Positions 1 through 5,896 of a stretch of DNA of 11,849 nucleotides are shown in pieces. The position numbers and the translations under genes were made by a program. The notes under the pieces are model-generated. The model made no database searches, was not told the origin of the DNA, and saw only the letters and a program-made list of their open reading frames with translations. Source of the stretch: Pseudomonadota bacterium (lineage in GTDB: Bacteria; Pseudomonadota; Alphaproteobacteria; Caulobacterales; Caulobacteraceae); assembly GCA_023412655.1 (NCBI GenBank), contig JAEYNH010000176.1, forward strand, positions 1 through 11,849. Reading direction: 5' to 3'. Every line of letters starts with the position of its first letter. The first letter of the stretch is position 1.

Positions 1-293
1 GCCGGGCGCAGCCGCTGGCCCCGCTCGACCAGGGCCTCCAGCTCGGTCTTCAGGGTGCGAGCGGCGAGGATGCGGCCGTGCAGCTCGTCGGTCTCCTCGC
101 CAGCGGCGCGCAGGGCGGACAGGGCCGCCTCGGCCTTGCCGGCGGCGGCGTTCAGCTCGTTCACGGCCCTGGCGAAGCCGGCCTGGCCCTCGCGCAGGGC
201 CTTCAGCCGGCCCTCCAGCCGCAGGCCGTAGGCCAGGGCCGCCAGCAGCAGCAGGATCAGCACGCCGTCCAGGATCAGTCCGATCGCGCTCAT
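1..293 (-). CDS. DUF6468-type flagellar operon protein (partial, C-terminus off the left edge)
   Basis: The frame is open without a stop from the ATG at 291-293 to the window edge, giving 97 visible residues. It starts MSAIGLILDGVLILLLLAAL, an N-terminal hydrophobic segment (about residues 4-22) that should be a membrane anchor. An Ala/Leu/Glu/Arg-rich stretch follows (LEGRLKALREG, then repeated A-E-L patterns to the edge) and looks like a cytoplasmic coiled coil. The start lies 4 bases after the fliM stop, and a strong ribosome site (GGAGG) sits 8 bases upstream inside the fliM end, so the two are co-transcribed and probably coupled. Small proteins of this look after fliM are annotated DUF6468 in Caulobacter relatives, as I recall it. 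No biochemical role is known to me; a flagellar role is inferred from the operon. The missing C-terminus prevents a length check. Confidence 0.8.
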   Translation of the reverse strand, partial: MSAIGLILDGVLILLLLAALAYGLRLEGRLKALREGQAGFARAVNELNAAAGKAEAALSALRAAGEETDELHGRILAARTLKTELEALVERGQRLRP

Positions 294-297
294 GGGG

Positions 298-1374
298 TCA
301 TCCTCCCGAGACGGCCCGCGCGGCGGCGGGCGTGAGGGGCGCCGTGACCTGCACGGCGATGTGCTGGCCGCGCCGGCCCATGCGGCCGCGGGTCAGGGGA
401 ATGGCGCCGCTGCGCAGCTCCACCTCGCTGTCGGGCGAGACGTTCAGCATCAGGGTCTGGCCGACCTGCAGGTTCAGCACCTCGGACAGGGGCACGAAGT
501 GCTCGTCCAGCACCGCCCGGACGTCCACCTGGGTGGTCCAGAGCTCGGTGGCCAGGTGGCCTTCCCAGATGTTGTCGCGGCCGAACTTCTCGCCCATGAA
601 CTGCTGCAGCAGCATCTTCCGGATGGGCTCGAGGGTGGCGTAGGGCAGCAGCAGCTCGATGCGGCCGCCGCGGTCTTCCATGTCGATCCGCAGCTTCACC
701 AGGATGGCCGCATTGGCCGGCCGGGCGATGGCGGCGAAGCGCGGATTGGTCTCCAGGCGGTCGAGGGTGAAGGTCACCGGCGTCAGGGGCTCGAACGCCT
801 CGCGGGCGTCGGCCAGGACGACCTCGACCATCCGCTGGACGAGGACCCGCTCGATGGTGGTGTAGGGCCGGCCTTCGATGCGCATGGCGGCGGTGCCGCG
901 CCGGCCGCCCAGCAGGACGTCGACGATCGAATAGATCAGGTTCGAATCGACGGTCAGCAGGCCGTAGTTGTTCAGCTCCTCGGCCCGGAACACCGACAGG
1001 ATGGCCGGCAGCGGAATCGAGTTGAGATAGTCGCCGAAGCGGATGGAACTGATGTTGTCGAGGCTGACCTCGACGTTGTCGGAGGTGAAGTTGCGCAGGG
1101 AGGTCGTCATCAGCCGCACCAGGCGGTCGAAGACGATCTCGAGCATCGGCAGGCGCTCGTAGGAGACGAGCGCGGAGTTGATGATGGCGCGGATGCCCGT
1201 TCGCTCGGCCACCTCGTCGTCGGACAGGTCGAAGCCCAGCAGGCTGTCGATCTCATCCTGGTTGAGGATGCGCTCGGAGCCGATCAGCCCTTCGGCGCCG
1301 CCCTTCGGCTGGCCCCAGCCGGCCTCGCCGCCGGCGGCCTCGGAGTTCGGATTGAGGTCTGCGTCTTCGCTCAT
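298..1374 (-). CDS. fliM: Flagellar motor switch protein FliM
   Basis: This 358-residue protein is the C-ring switch component that links CheY-P binding to a change in motor rotation. Residues 37-48 (LNQDEIDSLLGF) are the FliM N-terminal CheY-P-binding motif. The middle, CheC-like domain spans about 55-250 and carries the FliM GG-x-x-G loop (GGRRG, 156-160), used to contact FliG. The C-terminal SpoA/FliN-like domain (about 265-350) contains the typical DVRAVLDEHFVPLSEVLNLQ segment. The 36 residues before the CheY motif form an acidic, Gly/Ala-rich extension absent from enteric FliM, where the motif is nearly at the N-terminus. No downstream Met could serve as an alternative start before the motif. 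The ATG at 1374 has no clear Shine-Dalgarno, so translation may depend on upstream fliL, which ends 32 bases before. The family assignment is secure. Confidence 0.97.
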   Translation of the reverse strand: MSEDADLNPNSEAAGGEAGWGQPKGGAEGLIGSERILNQDEIDSLLGFDLSDDEVAERTGIRAIINSALVSYERLPMLEIVFDRLVRLMTTSLRNFTSDNVEVSLDNISSIRFGDYLNSIPLPAILSVFRAEELNNYGLLTVDSNLIYSIVDVLLGGRRGTAAMRIEGRPYTTIERVLVQRMVEVVLADAREAFEPLTPVTFTLDRLETNPRFAAIARPANAAILVKLRIDMEDRGGRIELLLPYATLEPIRKMLLQQFMGEKFGRDNIWEGHLATELWTTQVDVRAVLDEHFVPLSEVLNLQVGQTLMLNVSPDSEVELRSGAIPLTRGRMGRRGQHIAVQVTAPLTPAAARAVSGG

Positions 1375-1406
1375 GAGTTTCGCACGCCAGCCAGGGCCTG
1401 GGGGCC

Positions 1407-2009
1407 CTAGTTGATCAGCATCTCCTCGATCAGGACGGCGTTGGCCTTGGACGGGGCGATGACCAGGTTCACCCGGCGCAGGATCTCGGTGCGCAGCTGG
1501 TAGCTGCCCTGGCTGCCGGCCAGGTCCTCCGGGCGCAGCTCGCGCAGGAAGCTCTGGAACATGTCCTGGAGGCGCGGCAGGCTCGGATCGAGGGCCTCGA
1601 CGGCGGCGTGGTCGGGCAGTTCCAGGGTGAGCTTGAGCTTGAGGAAGGTCGGCCGGCCCTCGGCGGTCTGCATGTTCACCACCACGTCGGGCAGGGTGTA
1701 GAAAACCACTCCGTCGGGGCCTTCGCGGACCTGGGCGCCCTCGCCCTCCTTGCCCTTCTCTCCCTTCTCGCCCTTACCCTTCTTTGCCTTGTCCTTCTTG
1801 GGCTTGGCCTCGCCCTGGCCGGCGGGGTCCGGCTTCGCGCCCAGGAACATGAAGGCCGCGGTCCCGCCTCCGCCCAGCACGAGCACGGCGGCGACGCCGC
1901 CGATGATCAGGAGCTTGAGCGGCAGCTTCTTCCGGGCGGACGCAGCGCCTTCCTCGCCCTCGCCGGGCGCCTCGGCCTCCGACGCTTCCTTGACCTTGTC
2001 CTTGGCCAC
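1407..2009 (-). CDS. fliL: Flagellar basal body-associated protein FliL
   Basis: FliL is a single-pass inner-membrane protein that surrounds and supports the stator units of the flagellar motor. The 200-residue product has a short charged cytoplasmic N-terminus (1-28), one membrane segment (about 30-57, LKLLIIGGVAAVLVLGG), a Lys/Glu/Gly-rich linker (about 64-92) and the periplasmic FliL domain (about 100-200). The family signature near 101-130 (VVFYTLPDVVVNM, then a beta-rich LKLKLTLEL) and the C-terminal helix ending EEMLIN are present. The start codon is GTG (2007-2009), preceded by AAGGA 6-7 bases upstream. FliM follows in the same operon. Transcription should come from the CtrA-type region at about 2030-2090. 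The linker is longer and lower in complexity than I would expect in the family. Confidence 0.95.
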   Translation of the reverse strand: MAKDKVKEASEAEAPGEGEEGAASARKKLPLKLLIIGGVAAVLVLGGGGTAAFMFLGAKPDPAGQGEAKPKKDKAKKGKGEKGEKGKEGEGAQVREGPDGVVFYTLPDVVVNMQTAEGRPTFLKLKLTLELPDHAAVEALDPSLPRLQDMFQSFLRELRPEDLAGSQGSYQLRTEILRRVNLVIAPSKANAVLIEEMLIN

Positions 2010-2023
2010 GCGCGCGTTCCTTA

Positions 2024-2028
2024 GAATC
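2024..2028. promoter_or_regulatory. GANTC (CcrM-type) methylation site in the fliL leader
   Basis: GAATC lies 14 bases upstream of the fliL GTG, between the TTAA cluster and the ribosome site. CcrM methylates GANTC in Caulobacterales, and the methylation state affects some CtrA-regulated promoters. I see no other GANTC in the 2010-2229 gap. The motif is certain; its function here is inferred. Confidence 0.4.
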
Positions 2029-2055
2029 CTATCCCGTCCACGCGTACGGCCGTTT

Positions 2056-2085
2056 GGTTAAGAACCGGTTTTTAACGGACCTTAA
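2056..2085 (-). promoter_or_regulatory. Cluster of CtrA-type TTAA motifs upstream of fliL
   Basis: Three TTAA tetramers lie at 2058-2061, 2072-2075 and 2082-2085. Read toward fliL they include TTAA-N6-TTAA and a half-site TTAACCAAA, close to the CtrA half-site TTAACC(AT). The canonical CtrA box is TTAA-N7-TTAA, so the spacing is one base short, and the second pair is N10. A further TTAA is at 2129-2132. By eye I find only six TTAA in the plus-strand text of the whole window, and five lie in 2058-2228. In Caulobacter, early class II flagellar genes are CtrA-driven and fliLM belongs to that class. Direct CtrA binding here is inferred. Confidence 0.55.
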
Positions 2086-2100
2086 CGGCGGCGAAGCCTG

Positions 2101-2118
2101 CCCGGCATTTTCCGCCGA
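2101..2118 (+). promoter_or_regulatory. ftr-like palindrome (possible FlbD site)
   Basis: CGGC-N7-GCCG (2103-2106 and 2114-2117, centred on ATTTTCC) is a short inverted repeat about 80-90 bases upstream of the predicted sigma-54 start site. Caulobacter sigma-54 flagellar promoters use distal ftr sites bound by the activator FlbD, and these sites have GC-rich arms with an A/T core. Position and shape fit, but the match to the ftr consensus is from memory and unproven. Confidence 0.4.
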
Positions 2119-2128
2119 GGGGCGCCCG

Positions 2129-2166
2129 TTAACTTTATTATCCCTTGAATTTCCTTGGGCTTTTCA
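2129..2166 (+). promoter_or_regulatory. AT-rich tract between activator site and sigma-54 promoter (possible IHF site)
   Basis: These 38 bases are strikingly AT-rich for this genome (TTAACTTTATTATC, then TTGAATTTCC). The minus strand of 2138-2150 reads ATTCAAGGGATAA, two mismatches from the IHF consensus WATCAANNNNTTR. IHF bending between enhancer and promoter is standard at Caulobacter sigma-54 flagellar promoters. The role is inferred from position and base composition. Confidence 0.35.
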
Positions 2167-2167
2167 G

Positions 2168-2184
2168 TTGGCCCGAACCTTGCA
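2168..2184 (+). promoter_or_regulatory. Sigma-54 (-24/-12) promoter of the flgFGAH operon
   Basis: The sequence TTGGCCCGAACCTTGCA fits the RpoN consensus TTGGCACG-N4-TTGCA with a single change (A to C). The invariant GG (2170-2171) and GC (2182-2183) have exactly ten bases between them. The predicted transcription start is about 2195, giving a leader of about 35 bases to the flgF ATG. An ftr-like palindrome and an AT-rich tract lie upstream, the usual layout for a FlbD/IHF-dependent flagellar promoter. Confidence 0.85.
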
Positions 2185-2229
2185 GCGAGGGGGTTCAGAA
2201 CGTCTCTTCGCCAAGGCCCGCCCGTTAAG

Positions 2230-2967
2230 ATGGACAACGCTGCCTACATCGGACTGTCGCGCCAGATGGTGCTTCGGCGCGAGCTGGACATCATCGCCAA
2301 CAACATCGCCAACCAGGACACCACCGGCTTCAAGGTGGAGTCGCTGCTGCACAAGACCGACGCCCAGGCGCCGGCCATGACCCTCGGCGGACCCAAGCCC
2401 GTGAAGTTCGTGGTGGGCGACGGCATCGCCCGGGATTTCGGCCAGGGCCAGCTGCGCCAGACCGGCGGGACCATGGACCTCGCCATCGAAGGCCAGGGCT
2501 TCTTCCGCATCCAGGCCGACGAGGGCGAGCGCTACACCCGTGACGGCCGCTTCCGCACCGACGACATCGGCCGGCTCGTCACCCAGCAGGGCCAGCCGGT
2601 GATGGACGAAGGCGGCGGCGAGATCCTGGTCGATCCGGAGGACGGCCCGATCTCCATCGCCAGGGACGGCACCGTCAGCCAGGGGGACGAGCGGATCGGC
2701 AAGATCGGCCTGTTCACCTTCGAGAGCCTCGCGGCCCTCGAGAAGACCGGCGAGAACCAGTACCGCAACACGTCCAACCTGCAGCCGCAGCCCGCCGAGG
2801 GCGCCGTGGTGCGCCAGGGCATGCTCGAGGGCTCCAACGTTCAGGCGATCCTGGAGATCACCCGGATGATGGAGGTGAGCCGGGCCTACGAGTCCACCGC
2901 CAAGATGATCGATTCCGAAGCCGACCTCTCGCGCCGCTCCGTCGAGCGCCTGGGCCGGGTCCAGTAA
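2230..2967 (+). CDS. flgF: Flagellar basal-body rod protein FlgF
   Basis: FlgF is a proximal-rod subunit, exported by the flagellar type III system and assembled in the periplasm. The 245-residue product opens MDNAAYIGLSRQMVLRRELD and carries the rod/hook N-terminal motif at 19-35 (LDIIANNIANQDTTGFK). The C-terminal motif is at about 199-228 (EGSNVQAILEITRMM, then SRAYESTAKMI). These two ends form the coiled-coil core of axial proteins. The mid-region has the FlgF/FlgG-type DLAIEGQGFF element. A TTG at 2155 is in frame, but it lies upstream of the sigma-54 promoter at 2168-2184 and cannot be on that transcript, so the ATG at 2230 is chosen. No good Shine-Dalgarno precedes this ATG. It is the first gene of the operon, and flgG follows after 14 bases. 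Confidence 0.95.
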   Translation: MDNAAYIGLSRQMVLRRELDIIANNIANQDTTGFKVESLLHKTDAQAPAMTLGGPKPVKFVVGDGIARDFGQGQLRQTGGTMDLAIEGQGFFRIQADEGERYTRDGRFRTDDIGRLVTQQGQPVMDEGGGEILVDPEDGPISIARDGTVSQGDERIGKIGLFTFESLAALEKTGENQYRNTSNLQPQPAEGAVVRQGMLEGSNVQAILEITRMMEVSRAYESTAKMIDSEADLSRRSVERLGRVQ

Positions 2968-2981
2968 GGGGATAGCGACCG

Positions 2982-3770
2982 ATGCAAGCGCTTCGTACCG
3001 CGGCCACCGGCATGGCCGCCCAGCAGCTGAACGTCGAGGTGATCTCGAACAACATCGCCAACATGAACACGGTGGCGTTCAAGCGTCAGCGCGCCGAGTT
3101 CCAGGACTTGCTCTACCAGACCTTCGAGGCGGCCGGGGTGCAATCCTCGGACCAGGGGACCATCGTGCCGACGGGCGTGCAGGTGGGCGCGGGCGTGCGC
3201 GCCGGCAGCGTCTACCGCATCGAGACCCAGGGCACCCTCACCCGCACCGACAACAAGCTGGACATGGCGATCGACGGCCGCGGCTACTTCCAGGTGCTGC
3301 TGCCCTCGGGCGAGACCGCCTACAGCCGGGCCGGCAACCTGGCGGTGAACGACCAGGGCCAGCTGGTGACCCAGGACGGCTACCAGATCCAGCCGGGCAT
3401 CACGATCCCGCAGGACGCGGTGGACATCTCCATCTCCAAGAGCGGCCAGGTGCAGGTGACCAGCGCCGGCCAGGTGGAGCCGGCCGTCGTGGGGCAGCTG
3501 GAGCTGGCGACCTTCCTCAACGAGGGCGGGCTGCAGGCCCAGGGCTCGAACCTGTTCATGGAGACCGCCGCCTCGGGCGCGCCCACCACCGGCGTGCCGG
3601 GCGAGAACGGCATGGGCCAGCTGATCCAGGGCTACACCGAAGCGTCCAACGTGGACGCGGTGGCCGAGATCACGGCCCTGATCGTCGCCCAGCGGGCCTA
3701 TGAGATGAACTCGAAGGTCATCTCCACCGCCGACAACATGCTGGCCACCGCCAACCAGGTGAAGGCGTGA
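2982..3770 (+). CDS. flgG: Flagellar distal rod protein FlgG
   Basis: FlgG forms the straight, rigid distal rod that passes through the P and L rings. The product is 262 residues, the usual family length. The N-terminal motif (SNNIANMNTVAFKRQRAEF, 22-40) and C-terminal motif (about 218-252, EASNVDAVAEITALIVAQRA) define the axial family. Residues 45-65 (YQTFEAAGVQSSDQGTIVPT and next) match the FlgG-specific segment known in enterics to make the rod straight rather than curved like the hook; FlgF next door lacks it. The start at 2982 has AAGGGGA about 9 bases upstream, overlapping the flgF stop. The gene is co-transcribed with flgF and overlaps flgA by one base. The two neighbours are paralogues. 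Confidence 0.98.
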   Translation: MQALRTAATGMAAQQLNVEVISNNIANMNTVAFKRQRAEFQDLLYQTFEAAGVQSSDQGTIVPTGVQVGAGVRAGSVYRIETQGTLTRTDNKLDMAIDGRGYFQVLLPSGETAYSRAGNLAVNDQGQLVTQDGYQIQPGITIPQDAVDISISKSGQVQVTSAGQVEPAVVGQLELATFLNEGGLQAQGSNLFMETAASGAPTTGVPGENGMGQLIQGYTEASNVDAVAEITALIVAQRAYEMNSKVISTADNMLATANQVKA

Positions 3771-4513
3771 TGAGGGCGCTGGTCATCGCGGCCGCCCTGG
3801 CGCTCGGCGCGGCCCCTGCCCTGGCGGCCACCCCCGTCACCCTGAAGGGCGACGTCACCGACGCCGACGGTCTCGTGACGCTTGGCGACCTGTTCGACGG
3901 CGCCGGCGCGGCCGCCAAGGTCCCGGTGGCGGCCCGCACGGGCCAGACCCTGATGCTGAACGCCGCGGCGGTGCAGAACGCCGCCCGGCGCGCCGGCCTG
4001 GACTGGGCCAACGCCCAGGGCCTGCGCCAGATCGTGGTGCGCGGCCCGGCTCCGGCGGGAACGGCCGCCCCGGCCCAGCGCGGCAATGTGGAGGTCCTCA
4101 CCTGGGCCCGCAACATCATGGCCGGCGAGACCATCCAGCCCACCGACCTCGTCTGGGGCAAGGCGGCCCTGGCCCCGGCGGACGCGCCCGCCGACCCAGA
4201 CGCGGTGATCGGCCTGGCGGCCAAGCGGCCCCTGCGCCTGGGCGCGGCGGTGGCCGGCCGGGACGTGGCCGCCCCTATGGTGATCAAGGCCGGTGAGATC
4301 GTCACCCTGACCTATGAGGCCGACGGCATCTCGCTGGCGCTGCAGGCCAAGGCGGTCACCGGGGGCGGCGTGGGCGAGACCATCAACGTCCAGAACGTCG
4401 CCTCGAAGAAGGTCGTCCAGGCGGTGGTCACCGGCCCCGGCCATGCGGCCGTCGGCCCCGCCGCCGACCAGATGAAGCTGCTCAACCGTTCCACCCGCGT
4501 CGCGTTCCGCTGA
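3770..4513 (+). CDS. flgA: Flagellar P-ring assembly chaperone FlgA
   Basis: FlgA is the periplasmic chaperone that helps FlgI form the P ring around the rod. The 247-residue product has a Sec signal peptide (MRALVIAAALALGAAPALA, cleavage near residue 19-20). A variable middle region follows, then the conserved C-terminal ChapFlgA/SAF-type domain (about 108-247). Visible marks of that domain are VLTWARNIMAGETIQPTDLV at 109-128, then KRPLRLGAAV and the ending VIKAGEIVTLTYE...GETINVQN...VQAVVTGPG. The ATG at 3770 shares its A with the flgG stop (TGATG) and has GAAGG four bases upstream. A GTG at 3767 is the only nearby alternative, but it sits too close to the ribosome site. flgI is not in this window. 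The assignment rests on the C-terminal domain and operon position. Confidence 0.93.
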   Translation: MRALVIAAALALGAAPALAATPVTLKGDVTDADGLVTLGDLFDGAGAAAKVPVAARTGQTLMLNAAAVQNAARRAGLDWANAQGLRQIVVRGPAPAGTAAPAQRGNVEVLTWARNIMAGETIQPTDLVWGKAALAPADAPADPDAVIGLAAKRPLRLGAAVAGRDVAAPMVIKAGEIVTLTYEADGISLALQAKAVTGGGVGETINVQNVASKKVVQAVVTGPGHAAVGPAADQMKLLNRSTRVAFR

Positions 4514-4524
4514 AGGAAGCCCCC

Positions 4525-5277
4525 ATGCGTATCCGCAAGCTCGCCCCCGCGCTCCTCCTGGGCGCCCTCCTCGCCCCGCTCGCCGCCTGCACGACCGTGA
4601 CCGAGGCCGTGCGCGGACCCGAACTGGCGCCGGTGGGCTATCCGGCGGCCCTCGTGCCCCGGGAGCAGCAGGTGCTGCCCCTGGCCGGGGCCCGCGAACC
4701 CCTGCCGACGCCGGCCAGCGCCAACTCGCTGTGGCGGGCGGGCGCGCGCACCTTCTTCGCCGACCAGCGGGCCGGCCGGGTGGGCGACATCCTGACGGTG
4801 CAGATCGACATCGACGACAGCGCCAAGACCATCAACTCCACCACCAGTTCGCGCAGCTCGGGCGCCAGCGCCGGCATCCCGCACCTGCTGGGCCTGGAGA
4901 GCAGCCTGGGCCGCATCCTGCCCGGCGAATACGACCCGGCCAACGCCATCGAGACCCGCTCCAAGTTCGCCAACACCGGCGCCGGGGCGGTGAACCGGGC
5001 CGAGAAGATCAGCCTGACCATCGCCGCGGTGGTCACGGGCGTGCTGCCGAACGGCAACATGACCATCCAGGGCACCCAGGAGGTGCGCACCAACACCGAC
5101 ATCCGTCAGCTGACGGTGGCCGGCATCGTGCGGCCCGAGGACATCACCGCCTCCAACACGATCCGGCACACCCAGATCGCGGAGGCGCGCATCAGCTACG
5201 CCGGCCGCGGCGACATCAGCCGGGTGCAGAAGACGCCGGCCGGCCAGTCCCTGCTGGAGCGGTTCTCCCCGTTCTGA
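4525..5277 (+). CDS. flgH: Flagellar L-ring lipoprotein FlgH
   Basis: FlgH forms the outer-membrane L ring, the bushing for the flagellar rod. The 250-residue precursor has a lipoprotein signal peptide with lipobox LAAC, so Cys22 should be the lipidated mature N-terminus. Family landmarks follow in order: NSLW (67-70), the GRVGDILTVQIDIDDSAKT block (84-102), SLTIAAVVTGVLPNGNMTIQ (163-182), GIVRPEDI (200-207) and ARISYAGRGD (221-230). Length is typical. The start is 11 bases after the flgA stop, with AAGGAAG about 6 bases upstream. It is the last recognised flagellar gene of the flgF operon. I see no obvious terminator before the next gene, 56 bases on. Confidence 0.97.
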   Translation: MRIRKLAPALLLGALLAPLAACTTVTEAVRGPELAPVGYPAALVPREQQVLPLAGAREPLPTPASANSLWRAGARTFFADQRAGRVGDILTVQIDIDDSAKTINSTTSSRSSGASAGIPHLLGLESSLGRILPGEYDPANAIETRSKFANTGAGAVNRAEKISLTIAAVVTGVLPNGNMTIQGTQEVRTNTDIRQLTVAGIVRPEDITASNTIRHTQIAEARISYAGRGDISRVQKTPAGQSLLERFSPF

Positions 5278-5333
5278 CGAACCCTTGGGGATCAATGCGG
5301 CGGCGCCGACGTTAACCTCTCGAAGGGAGCGTC

Positions 5334-5807
5334 ATGCGCCGCCGTAGTATTTTCAGCCTGTTCGCCGCGGTCGCCGTAACCGCCTGCGCCCATCCGATGT
5401 CGCCGGTGTCGACCGGACCCGAGATGACCTGGTCGCTGACCCACGCCGAGGGCGAGGGCGCCAAGCTGGCCTATGGTCAGCCGCAGACCGACAATGTCCT
5501 GGTGATGCTCACCTGCGAGCCCAGCTCCGGCCAGGTGTGGGTGTCGATGACGGCGCCCGAAGGCATCGGCGCCAAGGCGCTGAAGCTCAGCTCCGGCGGC
5601 CGCACGTCGCGCCTGCCCGGCGAGAGCGCCCCCACGGGCTTCGGCGAAGGCCTGCTGGTGGAGGCGGAGGCCCGGGCGGACGATCCGGTGCTGACGCGCT
5701 TCGCCCAAGGGGGCGAACTGGCGGTGACCGTCGGCGCGCGCCGGGCCGAACTGCCCGCCGATCCCGACAAGAGCCGCCGCTTCGTGGACAGCTGCCGGGT
5801 CGCCTAG
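5334..5807 (+). CDS. Uncharacterised lipoprotein downstream of flgH
   Basis: I do not recognise a named family. The 157-residue product starts with a basic n-region (MRRR), a short hydrophobic segment (IFSLFAAVAV) and a lipobox (VTAC, Cys18), so it should be exported and lipidated. The mature part is about 140 residues, probably beta-rich, with two further cysteines (Cys61 in VMLTCEPSSG and Cys154 in FVDSCRVA) that could form a disulfide. It has a clear Shine-Dalgarno (AAGGGAG, 6 bases before the ATG) and the same base and codon bias as its neighbours, so it is a real gene. It lies 56 bases after flgH on the same strand with no convincing terminator between, so read-through from the flagellar operon is likely. 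A TTAACC half-site lies in its leader (5312-5317). A gene of this kind is, from recall, found here in Caulobacter. An envelope or L-ring-linked role is only a guess. Confidence 0.85.
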   Translation: MRRRSIFSLFAAVAVTACAHPMSPVSTGPEMTWSLTHAEGEGAKLAYGQPQTDNVLVMLTCEPSSGQVWVSMTAPEGIGAKALKLSSGGRTSRLPGESAPTGFGEGLLVEAEARADDPVLTRFAQGGELAVTVGARRAELPADPDKSRRFVDSCRVA

Positions 5808-5811
5808 CCTC

Positions 5812-5827
5812 AGCGCCAGCCGGCGCT
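5812..5827 (+). terminator. Small GC-rich hairpin after the lipoprotein gene (possible terminator)
   Basis: AGCGCC (5812-5817) and GGCGCT (5822-5827) pair perfectly around a 4-base loop, starting 4 bases after the TAG stop. No T-tract follows, so it is not a classic intrinsic terminator. It may stabilise the 3' end or act with the hairpins just downstream. Confidence 0.35.
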
Positions 5828-5892
5828 ACGCTCCGCTTTCTGCGGCGAAGCCCCCTCAATCGCCTCGCGACAGCTCCCCCGGTGGGGGCGCG
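5828..5892. repeat. REP-like intergenic hairpin element between convergent genes
   Basis: This 65-base segment has CCGC-N5-GCGG (5833-5845), then CCCCCTCAATCGCCTCGCGA and a strong hairpin, CCCCC(GGT)GGGGG at 5876-5888. A flanking GC/GC pair extends that hairpin around one mismatch (5873-5891). The pattern of a C-run, a TCGCGACAGCT-type spacer and a CCCCC/GGGGG hairpin resembles dispersed intergenic repeats I recall in Caulobacterales and Sphingomonadales genomes. Only one copy is in the window, so its dispersed nature cannot be shown here. Confidence 0.5.
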
Positions 5893-5896
5893 TCTG

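Noticed and set aside
292..1410. A 372-codon plus-strand open frame antisense to fliM
   Set aside because: Low-complexity translation rich in Gln, Gly, Asp and Val, with no motif; it mirrors fliM, which has clear family signatures.
2097..2115. GG-N10-GC on the minus strand facing fliL
   Set aside because: The spacing fits, but the flanking TGGCAC and TTGC bases are absent, and it coincides with the ftr-like palindrome.
2155..2229. Upstream in-frame TTG start for flgF
   Set aside because: It lies upstream of the sigma-54 promoter at 2168-2184, and the added residues do not resemble the FlgF N-terminus, which begins MDNA.
5285..5298. Sigma-54-like TTGG...TGC before the lipoprotein gene
   Set aside because: Only eight bases separate GG and GC; ten are required.
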